A DNA stretch of 64,000 nucleotides from Methylaequor sp045563055 (GTDB taxonomy: Bacteria; Pseudomonadota; Alphaproteobacteria; Methylaequorales; Methylaequoraceae). The notes beneath the pieces were generated by a model. It saw only the letters and a program-made list of their open reading frames with translations, was not told where the DNA came from and searched no databases. The position numbers were made by a program, and so were the translations under genes. How positions within the stretch are numbered: position 1 is the first letter of the stretch; every line of letters starts with the position of its first letter. Of this stretch, positions 54,204 through 63,411 are shown in pieces. Location: NCBI GenBank assembly GCA_045563055.1, contig JBJKUR010000014.1:15494-79493 (forward strand), read 5' to 3'.

Positions 54204-54917
54204 TTACCTAAAGATTTCTTTAGAAATTATTACTAGAATTTCTTCTGAAAACACTTCAAGTTTGTTATGAATGTTTTCTAACATATTATTAAATTTATTA
54301 AAAAATAATACTGCTGGAATAGCCGCCACAAGACCAAGTGCAGTAGCAAATAAAGCCTCGGCTATACCAGGTGCGACAACAGCAAGACTTGTGTTTTGCG
54401 AAATTCCAATAGCTGTAAAGCTATTCATGATCCCCCAGACTGTTCCAAACAACCCGATAAAAGGTGCGGTTGAGCCGACTGAGGCAAGAAAATTTAAACC
54501 TTTTTCTAGGCCGGTTAGTTCTTTATTAATTACTATCTCCATTTCTTTTTTAACATTGTCACAAAAACTTTTCTTAAATTCAAAATTTTTACTCGAAAAT
54601 CCTGTTTTTATTCTGTCAAAATAAACCATTGCAGAAAAAAATACTGCCTCCATTGGGTGTGTAGGTTGTCCACCTATCCTTTTAGAAAGTTTGTTTAATG
54701 TTTCACTTGAGTAAAATTTCTCTTCAAATTCTTCCGTTTCTATCAAGATTCCTTTCAAATTTGTATATTTTGAGAAGATAATTGTCCACGACCAGATTGA
54801 GGCAAATAAAAGCATTAAAATAACGATTTTCACTACAATATCAGCTTGTAGAAAAAGTGAGAATATTGAAAAATCATGTGACTCCTCAATTATTTTTTTT
54901 TCTATAGTTTCATCCAT
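54204..54917 (-). CDS. tolQ: TolQ proton channel subunit
   Basis: 237 residues, three membrane helices. Signature APFIGLFGTVWGIMNSFTAIG and the pore segment ALFATALGLVAAIPAVLFFNKF. It partners TolR and TolA. It is separate from the ExbB at 20150. Confidence 0.97.
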   Translation of the reverse strand: MDETIEKKIIEESHDFSIFSLFLQADIVVKIVILMLLFASIWSWTIIFSKYTNLKGILIETEEFEEKFYSSETLNKLSKRIGGQPTHPMEAVFFSAMVYFDRIKTGFSSKNFEFKKSFCDNVKKEMEIVINKELTGLEKGLNFLASVGSTAPFIGLFGTVWGIMNSFTAIGISQNTSLAVVAPGIAEALFATALGLVAAIPAVLFFNKFNNMLENIHNKLEVFSEEILVIISKEIFR

Positions 54918-54924
54918 AAATAAC

Positions 54925-55338
54925 TTATACTACTTCCATTGATTTAAATCTAGAGATTATATCAACTGGTATTTTCGAAGGTTTTTTTGTATCTCCACTA
55001 ATCCAAACTAAGTTTGCAAAGATTTCACAAACGTTAGCATCATCTTTTGTAAAGCGTTGTAGCAACTTTAATGAAGTAAAGTTATTATCAATGAAATATG
55101 TAGATACATTTAATTTATCATACAAATAAGTAGGTATGTAAAAGTTAACCTTTAATTTATGTAAAACAAAGAAATACTTATTAGATTTAAGAAAAGTAAT
55201 TACTTCAGGAAAGTATTTTATTAACAGATTACTTCTCGACCTCTCAGCTATATTCAAATACGCGGTGTGATAGGTAAATCCCGAAGCGTCAGTATTCTCA
55301 TAATAAATGTTATAGTTTTCTTTAAACAATAACCTCAT
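54925..55338 (-). CDS. ybgC: YbgC-like acyl-CoA thioesterase
   Basis: 137 residues. Hot-dog fold with the family motif YYENTDASGFTYHTAYLN, including the catalytic Asp17. It is usually the first gene of the tol-pal cluster and may act on acyl-ACP/CoA at the membrane. It overlaps ruvB by four bases. Confidence 0.92.
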   Translation of the reverse strand: MRLLFKENYNIYYENTDASGFTYHTAYLNIAERSRSNLLIKYFPEVITFLKSNKYFFVLHKLKVNFYIPTYLYDKLNVSTYFIDNNFTSLKLLQRFTKDDANVCEIFANLVWISGDTKKPSKIPVDIISRFKSMEVV

Positions 55339-56330
55339 TGCATCTCTTTTTCAATATGGTCAATAGCTTTTTTGGATAAAAGCCTTCCTCTCGAAGTTCT
55401 CTGAACAAGACCTTTCTGCATTAAGTATGGCTCTATTACATCCTCTATGATATCTCTTTGTTCAAGCAAAGTTGCACTCAATGTCTCAACACCAACTGGG
55501 CCTCCGTTATAATCATTGGCAATACATTTAAGATATTTTCTATCCATTTCATCCAGTCCCTCTTTATCAATCTGCATTTGTTTAAGAGAGTCCATTACAA
55601 TATCCATATCTATAACAGCTCGGTTTTGTACAATTGAAAAATCGACAATTCTTTTCAATAATCTTATGGCGATTCTGGGGGTTCCCCTTGAACGCTTAGC
55701 TATTTCAAGTGAAGCATGATGATCAAGTTGGATATCTAACTTTTTAGAATTCAAGATAAGAATTTTCTCCAGGTCAGTAGGTTGATAGAATTCTAACTGA
55801 AGAGGTATTCCAAATCTATCTCGTAATGGACGACTCAATAGGCCTAATCTGGTAGTTGCACCAATTAAAGTAAACCTTTCAATAGAAATTTGCATCACTC
55901 TTGCAGAGGGACCAGAACCTATGATGTAGTCACATTTAAAGTCTTCCATAGCTGGGTATAAAGACTCTTCAACTATAGGCGACAACCTATGTATTTCATC
56001 AATAAATAATATATCCCCATGAGATAAATTACTTAGCAAAGTTACTAAATCACCCTTTTTTGAAAAAGCTGGACCCGAGGTAGAGTGGATGTTAACGTTT
56101 TTTTCGTTAGAGATTATGTTAGCTAACGTTGTCTTACCCAGACCGGGAGGTCCGTACAGTATTATATGATCTAGATTTGTTTTTCGTTTAACAGATGATT
56201 TAATAAAAGTATTTAAATTTGATTTAATGACTTCTTGACCGATAAAATCTTCAATTTTCAAAGGCCTTAAATTAATTTTCTTATCCTCAGAAATTTCATT
56301 AGGAATTAACTTTTTATCTTTTTTATCCAC
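55335..56330 (-). CDS. ruvB: Holliday junction helicase RuvB
   Basis: 331 residues. Walker A GPPGLGKT (60-67), Walker B LFIDEIHRL, GATTRLGLLSRPLRDRFG and a winged-helix tail (PYLMQKGLVQRTSRGR). It drives branch migration with RuvA. Confidence 0.98.
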   Translation of the reverse strand: MDKKDKKLIPNEISEDKKINLRPLKIEDFIGQEVIKSNLNTFIKSSVKRKTNLDHIILYGPPGLGKTTLANIISNEKNVNIHSTSGPAFSKKGDLVTLLSNLSHGDILFIDEIHRLSPIVEESLYPAMEDFKCDYIIGSGPSARVMQISIERFTLIGATTRLGLLSRPLRDRFGIPLQLEFYQPTDLEKILILNSKKLDIQLDHHASLEIAKRSRGTPRIAIRLLKRIVDFSIVQNRAVIDMDIVMDSLKQMQIDKEGLDEMDRKYLKCIANDYNGGPVGVETLSATLLEQRDIIEDVIEPYLMQKGLVQRTSRGRLLSKKAIDHIEKEMQ

Positions 56331-56335
56331 GATCT

Positions 56336-56938
56336 CTAACGAATTGGGTTTGACAAACTTTTGACTGCAATTGGAATTAGCTCTTCGAGTTTTTTATTCT
56401 GATTTTCATTGATAACATAACTAGCTGTAGATTCACAAACTTTTTGTGAGAAACCTAAGTTTAATAAACAGGAGACGAGGTCATGGAATATTGAAGATTC
56501 TAGTTTAGGGCCTAAAGCTTTTTTACTCATAATTTTTTTCTTAATTTTTTCTTTTAATTCATTGATAATTCTTAGAGCTAATTTATTTCCAACTCCACTA
56601 ATTTTTCTAAAAGTTTCAGAGTCCCCGTTATGTATCGAATTAATTATCATGTCGGCATCTAGATTTGACATTATGTTAATAGCCATTTTACCACCCACTC
56701 CTTGAACAGTTAGTAAGTCACTAAAAGTCTCTCTATCACCGTAGCCAAGAAAACCAACTAAGAGTCTAGAGTCTTCTTTTAAGATTTCATATATATAGAT
56801 TGTGATTGAAGTTCCTACAGCTCCTAATTGTAAAATGTTCATACTCGACATTAAAACTCTATAGACAACTCCTTGGACATCTATATCAACGAAGTCATCA
56901 TCAACGCTATCAATAATTCCTTTAAATTTAATAATCAT
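56336..56938 (-). CDS. ruvA: Holliday junction protein RuvA
   Basis: 200 residues. N-terminal OB domain (MIIKFKGIIDSV), two helix-hairpin-helix segments (LLTVQGVGGKMAINIMS and FRKISGVGNKLALRII) and a short domain III that contacts RuvB. It overlaps ruvC by 11 bases. Confidence 0.97.
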   Translation of the reverse strand: MIIKFKGIIDSVDDDFVDIDVQGVVYRVLMSSMNILQLGAVGTSITIYIYEILKEDSRLLVGFLGYGDRETFSDLLTVQGVGGKMAINIMSNLDADMIINSIHNGDSETFRKISGVGNKLALRIINELKEKIKKKIMSKKALGPKLESSIFHDLVSCLLNLGFSQKVCESTASYVINENQNKKLEELIPIAVKSLSNPIR

Positions 56939-57440
56939 TAATTTTTAGTACCTGTGTAATTTTAGACTGATTTTGCATCGAGTGACAAGTTGCAACAGCT
57001 AATGCGTCTGCAGAGTCATCATTTAAATTTTTTACGTTTGGATAAACTCTTAGAATCATATCTACTATTTGTTTTTTATTAGCATGACCATATCCCACTA
57101 AATTTTTTTTTACTGTATTGGGCGAATACTCGCTTACTGAGATTTGTTTTTTTGCAGCAACTAAAAAAATTATTCCTCTTGCTTTTCCTAGTTTTAAAGT
57201 TGATTCAGGGTTATTATTAGAAAATATTTTCTCCACGGCAATCTGTTTGGGGTTGAATTTATCAATTATATTTATAAGACTATCAAAGATTAAATTCAGT
57301 CTTATTCCAAGGTTGTTTTTCGCGGATGTTTTTATTATTCCGTGAGATATGTAGACCTCCTTGTTGCCAAAACTTTCAATAACTCCCCAACCTGTAGCAT
57401 TAAGTCCAGGGTCAATGCCTAGTATAATATTATTTGTCAA
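56928..57440 (-). CDS. ruvC: Holliday junction resolvase RuvC
   Basis: 170 residues. RNase H-like fold: Asp10 in GIDPGLNATGWG, Glu in VEKIF, and the C-terminal DSADALAVA acidic pair. Order yebC-ruvC-ruvA-ruvB is typical. It overlaps yebC by four bases. Confidence 0.97.
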   Translation of the reverse strand: MTNNIILGIDPGLNATGWGVIESFGNKEVYISHGIIKTSAKNNLGIRLNLIFDSLINIIDKFNPKQIAVEKIFSNNNPESTLKLGKARGIIFLVAAKKQISVSEYSPNTVKKNLVGYGHANKKQIVDMILRVYPNVKNLNDDSADALAVATCHSMQNQSKITQVLKINDY

Positions 57441-58186
57441 AATAGTTTATCCAACATTTTTTCATCAATATTAAGGTTTGATACAACGATTTGGACATCA
57501 TCTAAGTCCTCAAGCTTTTCTATCAAGGTTATTAACTTTATAGCTTCTTGCTCTTCATCTATTTCAATAGTATTGATTGCTCTCCATTCTATAGAAGCAA
57601 ACTTTGGCAGACCATACTTCTTTTCTAAATTTAATATCATTTCATGATATGAATCTAATGAAGAAATTACTTCATAATCATCTTCATTTTCCTTAATATC
57701 TTGAACATCAAGCGACGCACAGTATTCAAAAAAATCTTCAAATTGATCTACATCTTTAGCGTATGTTATTATTCCAATTCTGTCAAAGTTATGCTTTACA
57801 CAACCACTAATTCCAAGATTTCCATTATATTTTGAAAAAGTAGATCTTACCTCTGATGCACTTCGATTTTTATTGTCTGTTAATGATTCTACGATAATTG
57901 CTACACCGCTAGGACCAAAGCCCTCATATGTGATTTCAAAAATTTGTTCATTATCTTGATTTCCAGTATTTTTTTTAATTGCTTTTTGAATATTGTCCTT
58001 TGACATATTGGATGAGAAAGCGTTATTAATTGCAGTTCTTAATCGTGGATTAGAATCAGGATCTCCTCCACCAATTTTTGCTGCAACAGAAATTTCACGA
58101 ATTAAACGTGAAAATAATTTGGCTCTCTTTTTGTCTTGAGCACCTTTTCTATGCATTATATTTTTAAATTTTGAATGTCCTGCCAT
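57437..58186 (-). CDS. yebC: YebC/TACO1 family protein
   Basis: 249 residues. Starts with AGHSKFKNIMHRKGAQDKKR, followed by YEGFGPSGVAIIVE; full length. Long annotated as a transcriptional regulator; recent work ties the family to translation of proline stretches. It abuts the ymdB-like gene (no gap). Confidence 0.97.
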   Translation of the reverse strand: MAGHSKFKNIMHRKGAQDKKRAKLFSRLIREISVAAKIGGGDPDSNPRLRTAINNAFSSNMSKDNIQKAIKKNTGNQDNEQIFEITYEGFGPSGVAIIVESLTDNKNRSASEVRSTFSKYNGNLGISGCVKHNFDRIGIITYAKDVDQFEDFFEYCASLDVQDIKENEDDYEVISSLDSYHEMILNLEKKYGLPKFASIEWRAINTIEIDEEQEAIKLITLIEKLEDLDDVQIVVSNLNIDEKMLDKLF

Positions 58187-58984
58187 TTATTTATCTAACT
58201 TCCCACCAATTAAAATCTGTTTAAATTTATCAACTTTTTTTCTCTCATTTATATTTATTATTGTACCACATAAAGTTCCCTCACCCACAGCTGGTTCTAG
58301 CCTAGTTTTTATAAATTTTTTTGTAAATCTTTTTATACACAAATCTTTTTTCATACCAATTACAGAGTTATAATCTCCACTCATACCTAAATCTGTTTGA
58401 AAGAAGGTTCCACTTTCTAGTATTTGTAAATCTGCTGTGGGGACATGGGTATGAGTCCCTAATACTGCAGTAACCTTTCCATCCAAAAAATGAGCTAGAG
58501 CCATCTTTTCAGAAGTAGATTCACCGTGAACATCAACAATTATAATCTGATCTCCATACTTTGTCTTAATGTTACTAACTATCTCATCGATAGAAGTAAA
58601 TGGATCTTCAATGTTGTCCATAAATAGTCTGCACATGACATTTATAACTATTACTTGAATGCCATTTCTAAGCTCATATGCACCATAACCTCTTCCTGGA
58701 GTATCTTTTGGAAAATTACATGGGCGAAGGAGTCTTAGGTCTGAATCTATATATGTGACAATCTCACTCTGATCCCATATGTGGTTGCCTGACGTTATAA
58801 CGTCAACACCTAAATCATAGAGCTTTTTACAAATTTTTTCAGTTATACCAAATCCACTTGCAGAGTTTTCACCATTTGCAATTACAAACTGCAAATTATT
58901 CTTCACGATGATATTTGGCAAATATTTTTCCACAGCATCTCTACCCGATCTTCCAACTATATCTCCTATAACAAAAATATTCAT
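58187..58984 (-). CDS. YmdB-family metallophosphoesterase
   Basis: 265 residues. TIGR00282-type protein: GDIVGRSGRDAVEKYLP at the N-terminus, NGENSASGFGIT and SGNHIWDQ metal-binding motifs, and DVHGESTSEK and LGTHTHVPTAD. Homologues hydrolyse 2',3'-cyclic nucleotides. It lies between fau and yebC as in other alphaproteobacteria. Confidence 0.92.
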   Translation of the reverse strand: MNIFVIGDIVGRSGRDAVEKYLPNIIVKNNLQFVIANGENSASGFGITEKICKKLYDLGVDVITSGNHIWDQSEIVTYIDSDLRLLRPCNFPKDTPGRGYGAYELRNGIQVIVINVMCRLFMDNIEDPFTSIDEIVSNIKTKYGDQIIIVDVHGESTSEKMALAHFLDGKVTAVLGTHTHVPTADLQILESGTFFQTDLGMSGDYNSVIGMKKDLCIKRFTKKFIKTRLEPAVGEGTLCGTIININERKKVDKFKQILIGGKLDK

Positions 58985-58989
58985 TTCAA

Positions 58990-59544
58990 CTAAATTATAA
59001 TTCTTGATTGAGTGATTATAACATCCATTTTTTTATCCAAACGACTAGTTGGAACATAATCTGACTCTTGCTCATCAAAAGCAACTCCAAACTTCATGAT
59101 TTTATTTCTTTTCTCTAAGAAAGATATTGTCCTGTCATAATATCCACCTCCATATCCCAATCTATTTTTAGATTTATCAAAAGCAAGCATAGGAATCACT
59201 ATAATTCTTGGAGATAGCAATACATTATTCTGAGGTATTTTTATTCGAAATTTTCCTAAAATTAATTTTTCACCCACTTTCCATTCTTTAAAAATTAAAT
59301 GTGAATTTATTTTTTCAATCACTGGCAATAACACTCTTTGTTTATTTAATCTCATGAATTTTATAAAATTTACTAAATTCACCTCATTATTTACAGAATG
59401 ATAAACAGCAGTTTTAAGGCCGTTTGCATTGATTAGTTTTTTTAGTCTATTGCTGATCTCTTTATCTTTACTTTTTCTACTAGTTACTCGATTTCTAATC
59501 GATAAATATTTTTTTCTTAAATTTATTTTATTAGCATCAACCAT
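58990..59544 (-). CDS. fau: 5-formyltetrahydrofolate cyclo-ligase
   Basis: 184 residues. It recycles 5-formyl-THF with ATP. Family motif NRLGYGGGYYDRTI and the N-terminal LRKKYLSIRNRV are present. It overlaps zapA by eight bases, so no room is left for a 6S RNA gene, which often sits in this interval. Confidence 0.93.
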   Translation of the reverse strand: MVDANKINLRKKYLSIRNRVTSRKSKDKEISNRLKKLINANGLKTAVYHSVNNEVNLVNFIKFMRLNKQRVLLPVIEKINSHLIFKEWKVGEKLILGKFRIKIPQNNVLLSPRIIVIPMLAFDKSKNRLGYGGGYYDRTISFLEKRNKIMKFGVAFDEQESDYVPTSRLDKKMDVIITQSRIII

Positions 59545-59824
59545 TAAGTTTATCCTTTACTAATTCTTCAAGTTTACTTAATTCAAAGTCCAGATCTTGA
59601 GAATATATTGAGCTTTTATTTGGCAATTTATTTTGAATCAACTCACCAGCTAGTGTTAAAGATATCATTAAAAATTTCTTTGATTCTGGTAAGGTTCTAA
59701 ACTGAGTGTGCTCTTGAGTTTTTTTATTGAGAAATTCAGCAGCTTTTTCTAGGAGATCTTCTTCTCCGTCTTGACATTCAATCTCGAAGTATTTTTCATC
59801 AATTTTAATTCTTACTAACCCCAT
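59537..59824 (-). CDS. zapA: Cell division protein ZapA
   Basis: 95 residues. N-terminal beta hairpin with VRIKIDEKYFEIECQDGEEDLLE and a C-terminal helix, as in ZapA proteins that bundle FtsZ filaments. It lies between a short coiled-coil ORF and fau. Confidence 0.88.
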   Translation of the reverse strand: MGLVRIKIDEKYFEIECQDGEEDLLEKAAEFLNKKTQEHTQFRTLPESKKFLMISLTLAGELIQNKLPNKSSIYSQDLDFELSKLEELVKDKLNG

Positions 59825-59825
59825 T

Positions 59826-59981
59826 TTATTTCCTTAAAAAATTTAAGACCTTTTCTAAAACTTGAATTATCTTTCTCAATAAATCTTTGTCTCCTTCTTT
59901 GTATTCTTTTAATGAAACATTTTTTAGTCTATTTTGAATATCTCTTATTCTTTCAATAATTTCTTTTGATTCTTTATCCAT
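59826..59981 (-). CDS. Short coiled-coil protein upstream of zapA (51 residues)
   Basis: ATG 59981 to TAA 59828-59826. The product is charged and helical: MDKESKEIIERIRDIQNRLK, then a second helix DLLRKIIQVLEKVLNFLRK. Its TAA is one base from the zapA start. In other alphaproteobacteria a coiled-coil protein (ZauP/DUF4164 type) sits here and acts with ZapA; this would be a much reduced form. Assignment by position and helix pattern only. Confidence 0.6.
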   Translation of the reverse strand: MDKESKEIIERIRDIQNRLKNVSLKEYKEGDKDLLRKIIQVLEKVLNFLRK

Positions 59982-60063
59982 AGAAATATTTAAACTTTAT
60001 TTTTTGTTCTTCTTTACATTACAATAATTTTTCATTAATCAATAACTATAATTAAAATCAATT

Positions 60064-61065
60064 ATGAAGTTTAATGTAGCAATCAATGGTTTCGGAAGAA
60101 TTGGAAGATTAACTCTTAGAGCTTTTCTTGAAAGAAAAATTGTCGATTTTAATATAGTTGCTGTAAATGATTTAGGCGATATTAAAAGTAACCTTCATTT
60201 GCTAAAATACGATTCCGTTCATGGAACTCTCTCAGAAAATCCTGAAATACTTGATCAGAAAATTAAGTTGCAAAATCATGAAATAAGTTTCATCAGTGAG
60301 TCTGACCCGCTCAAACTTCCCTGGAAAGATATGAATGTTGACCTAGTCATCGAATCAACAGGAATTTTTACAGATAAGGAAAAAGCTGAACTTCATATAA
60401 AAGCAGGTGCTAAAAAAGTCTTGATATCAGCACCATCTAAAAACCCTGATATCACTGTAGTGTTTGGAATAAACCAAAACAAAATAGAAAAACACCATAA
60501 GATTATATCAAACGGCTCATGTACAACTAATTGTCTGGCTCCAATTGCCTCAATTATTGACAACGAAATTGGGATAGATTCAGGTTATATGACAACAGTT
60601 CACTCTGTGACTGGTGACCAGAATACTATTGATACACTTCATAAAGACTTAAGAAGAGCTAGAAACGCTTTAATTTCAATTATTCCAACATCTACAGGCG
60701 CAGCCAGAGCAGTTGGAGAGGTGCTTCCTAACTTAAAAGGAAAAATTGATGGTAGTGCTATAAGAGTTCCGACATCAAATGTATCACTAGTTGATTTCAA
60801 ATTTACTACTAACCGAGATACAAATGTAGATGAAATTAAAGATATTTTTAAACAATCGGAAAACAAACAATTTAAATCAATTATACAGACAGTTGATTCA
60901 CCAATGGTTTCAGGAGACTTTAACCATAATCCTCACAGTTCTATAATTGATTTGTCGGAAATTGCAGTTATCCAAAAAAGATTTTGTAGAGTTTTATCTT
61001 GGTACGATAATGAATGGGGATTCTCGAATAGGCTAATTGATGTAATAAAAAAAATCCAATCATGA
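60064..61065 (+). CDS. gap: Glyceraldehyde-3-phosphate dehydrogenase
   Basis: 333 residues. Catalytic Cys153 in SNGSCTTNCLAPI, N-terminal INGFGRIGR Rossmann motif, Asp in VNDLGD (NAD-type), and the C-terminal WYDNEWGFSNR. Glycolysis/gluconeogenesis. No pgk follows; the next gene overlaps by four bases. A TATAAT is at 60047-60052. Confidence 0.97.
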   Translation: MKFNVAINGFGRIGRLTLRAFLERKIVDFNIVAVNDLGDIKSNLHLLKYDSVHGTLSENPEILDQKIKLQNHEISFISESDPLKLPWKDMNVDLVIESTGIFTDKEKAELHIKAGAKKVLISAPSKNPDITVVFGINQNKIEKHHKIISNGSCTTNCLAPIASIIDNEIGIDSGYMTTVHSVTGDQNTIDTLHKDLRRARNALISIIPTSTGAARAVGEVLPNLKGKIDGSAIRVPTSNVSLVDFKFTTNRDTNVDEIKDIFKQSENKQFKSIIQTVDSPMVSGDFNHNPHSSIIDLSEIAVIQKRFCRVLSWYDNEWGFSNRLIDVIKKIQS

Positions 61066-61439
61066 ATATTTATGATTACGAGACTTTCAAAATAAATTCA
61101 CTTTCACAAGCAAAACTGTTATTAAAAACTAATTTTGATAGAAAAATAAATATTTTACACGCTTACGAATCAGTTGTTTGGCAAGGTCCAATATATTTAA
61201 AAACTATCTATAACAATATCATTTCTAAGAAAGTAAATTATATTGTAGAGGTCAAGGACGAAATTGGTCTGTTTGTATCACTTATAAATCTAGAATTTAA
61301 ATTTTTTGCCCTTAATTCAAAATTAAATGTAAAGTATAGAGATAAGTTCTTTTCAATTGCAAAAGAAAAAAAAGTTCAAATTCTCACAATGAAAAAATTG
61401 AAAGTACGAAATCAGATGAAATTAAAATTAACCCTATGA
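61062..61439 (+). CDS. Uncharacterised protein between gap and thiE
   Basis: 125 residues. The pattern ILHAYESVVWQGPIYL, YIVEVKDEIGLFVSLINLEFKFFAL and FFSIAKEKKVQILTM is an alpha/beta repeat that recalls small alphaproteobacterial proteins encoded beside fba/pgk and thiE, where the second segment reads like xEvDcGDxxGxAlxAlxxG. The conserved acidic/glycine residues are only partly kept here. Function unknown. Overlaps with both neighbours (four bases each) indicate one operon. Confidence 0.7.
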   Translation: MNIYDYETFKINSLSQAKLLLKTNFDRKINILHAYESVVWQGPIYLKTIYNNIISKKVNYIVEVKDEIGLFVSLINLEFKFFALNSKLNVKYRDKFFSIAKEKKVQILTMKKLKVRNQMKLKLTL

Positions 61440-62077
61440 AGTTCTATATTTTATCACCACCAAAATATAACAAAAACTTTTCTTCAGAAAATTTAGATAA
61501 AATTTCTAGTATTATTCCTGTAAGTTTTTTTCAATTCAGACCCAAACATAAATCTCTTAAAAACCGAATTGAATTTGTAAGAAATCATTACGCCAGCATC
61601 TCAGATGTTTGTAGAAAAAAAAAAATCAAATTAATCATCAACAATGACTTTGAGATAGCCGATTTATTTAAATTTGACGGAATACATTTAGGACAAAGTG
61701 ATAGATCCTGTTTAGAAGCAAAAAAAAAATTTGGCGAAAAATTTATAGTTGGTATTTCATGTTCAGGGTCTAGAGAACTGTATAAGCATGCTAAAAAACA
61801 AATGGCTGATTATGTTGCTTTTGGTCCGGTCTTTGAGACCATTTCAAAAAAAAAAAAAAAAATTAAATTAAACGAAATGAAACAATTTTTAAGAAAATTA
61901 AGATTGCCTTTTACACTAATTGGTGGGATAAATCATGAAAACTTTTTAAAACTGATGGCATTTAAACCCTATAACATAGCAATTATTAGCAGTTTTTGGA
62001 GTCATCACGAGGGTCCAGTTAATTCAGCATCTTTATTTAAAAAAAAATTAATGAGAGAAAATTTCAATGAAAATTAA
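61436..62077 (+). CDS. thiE: Thiamine-phosphate synthase
   Basis: 213 residues. ThiE couples HMP-PP and thiazole phosphate. FDGIHLGQSD (diphosphate-binding), GISCSGSREL and YVAFGPVFETISKKKK fit the family; GGINHEN is the C-terminal loop. It is separated from the other thiamine genes and overlaps efp by 11 bases. Confidence 0.9.
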   Translation: MKFYILSPPKYNKNFSSENLDKISSIIPVSFFQFRPKHKSLKNRIEFVRNHYASISDVCRKKKIKLIINNDFEIADLFKFDGIHLGQSDRSCLEAKKKFGEKFIVGISCSGSRELYKHAKKQMADYVAFGPVFETISKKKKKIKLNEMKQFLRKLRLPFTLIGGINHENFLKLMAFKPYNIAIISSFWSHHEGPVNSASLFKKKLMRENFNEN

Positions 62078-62633
62078 TGCAAACCTCATAAAAGTTGGAA
62101 ATATTTTAAAACACAAAGATAAAGCTCTTCAGGTATTAAATACTAACGTTATTAAACCTGGTAAAGGAGGAGCTTTCATTCAAGTCGAAATGAAAGATAT
62201 TCAAAGCGGTGTAAAGTTCAATGAAAGATGGCGGACTTCAGATACGGTAGAAAAAATCTCAGTTCACGAAAAAGAAGTTACCTTTTTGTATATTGAAAAT
62301 GAAATTATAACTTTTATGAATAACGAAAATTTTGAACAAATCACATGTCCTTCAAATTTAATTTCAGGTAAAGAAAAACTACTAAAAGATGGTATGAAAT
62401 TATCGCTTGAAATTATTGAAGATAAAATTGCTAATGTTGTGTTTCCGAAGAATATTAAAGTGAAAATAGAAAAAGCTGATGCTGTAGTAAAAGGTCAAAC
62501 GGCTTCATCTTCATTTAAAAATGCATTAACTACTAGTAATCTCAAATTGTTAGTTCCGTCTCATATCAAGGAAGGTGACTATATTCTAATAAGCTCTGAA
62601 AATCTAAATTACGTTGAAAAAGCTAAAGATTAA
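62067..62633 (+). CDS. efp: Elongation factor P
   Basis: 188 residues, three beta domains. Modifiable Lys33 in VIKPGKGGAF; the C-terminal LVPSHIKEGDYILI is less canonical. It relieves ribosome stalling at proline runs. Suits its neighbours yebC (57437) in function but is far apart. suhB-like gene starts one base after its stop. Confidence 0.96.
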   Translation: MKINANLIKVGNILKHKDKALQVLNTNVIKPGKGGAFIQVEMKDIQSGVKFNERWRTSDTVEKISVHEKEVTFLYIENEIITFMNNENFEQITCPSNLISGKEKLLKDGMKLSLEIIEDKIANVVFPKNIKVKIEKADAVVKGQTASSSFKNALTTSNLKLLVPSHIKEGDYILISSENLNYVEKAKD

Positions 62634-62634
62634 A

Positions 62635-63411
62635 ATGAGTGATGTTAGTCCTTTATTAAATATTTTAAATAAATCATTGAGACTTTCAGGCAAGAAACTT
62701 ATAAGAGATTTTGATGAGATAGAAAAGTTACAGAGCTCTTTAAAGCAAACTGAAAAATTTGTTAATATCTCACTCTCAGGTCTTGAAAAAGAAATTATTG
62801 AAGTTTTGAACAAAGTCAAACCGAACCTAAAAATAGAAAAAACACACCACATTGTTGACGAAGATTGTTGGATAATTGATTTGAAAGATTGTAAGTCAAA
62901 TTTTGAAAGAGCTGTTGATGACTTTTGTTTTAATGTGTCATTGAAAGAGGATAATAAAATTTTGTGTTGTGTTTTATACAATCCAATAAATGACGAAAAT
63001 TTTTATTTTCAAAAGGGTAATGGAGGGTTTAAAAATAACTACAGAATAAGAGTGTCTGAAAAAAAAAGAATAAAAGAGTCCAGATTCTCATTTTTTAGCA
63101 ACCCAAATGAATTAAAAAATAGTTTGCTGATCAGTGAAATAAGAAACTTATTTAAAAAAGAACAAATTGAAACAAGAGAAAGCGGATCAATATACTCCGA
63201 TGTATCATTACTATCTAGTGGAAAAATTGACTGTTTGATTTTTTCATCAAATAATAGATCCCAAATAGATATAATCAATCTAATTTTATTAGAAACAGGA
63301 GGGTTTTTAACGGAATTCTCTCTTTCCGGAGTATTTTTTTACATCGCAAGCAATAAATACATTGGAAAGATTGCTAAAGAGATGATAGAAAATAAATATG
63401 AAAACCAATAA
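62635..63411 (+). CDS. Divergent SuhB/inositol monophosphatase-family protein
   Basis: 258 residues from ATG 62635 (an earlier frame start at 62614 lies inside efp). The IMPase fold is visible, with RESGSIYSDV and SSGKID matching the usual GSAALDLA and GRIDG blocks. The central motif DPxDGTxNF is altered to DLKDCKSNF: the two metal Asp (82, 85) and Asp212 remain but Gly-Thr are Cys-Lys. Activity is doubtful; a SuhB-like non-catalytic role (rRNA maturation) is possible. efp-suhB adjacency is common in alphaproteobacteria. Confidence 0.75.
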   Translation: MSDVSPLLNILNKSLRLSGKKLIRDFDEIEKLQSSLKQTEKFVNISLSGLEKEIIEVLNKVKPNLKIEKTHHIVDEDCWIIDLKDCKSNFERAVDDFCFNVSLKEDNKILCCVLYNPINDENFYFQKGNGGFKNNYRIRVSEKKRIKESRFSFFSNPNELKNSLLISEIRNLFKKEQIETRESGSIYSDVSLLSSGKIDCLIFSSNNRSQIDIINLILLETGGFLTEFSLSGVFFYIASNKYIGKIAKEMIENKYENQ

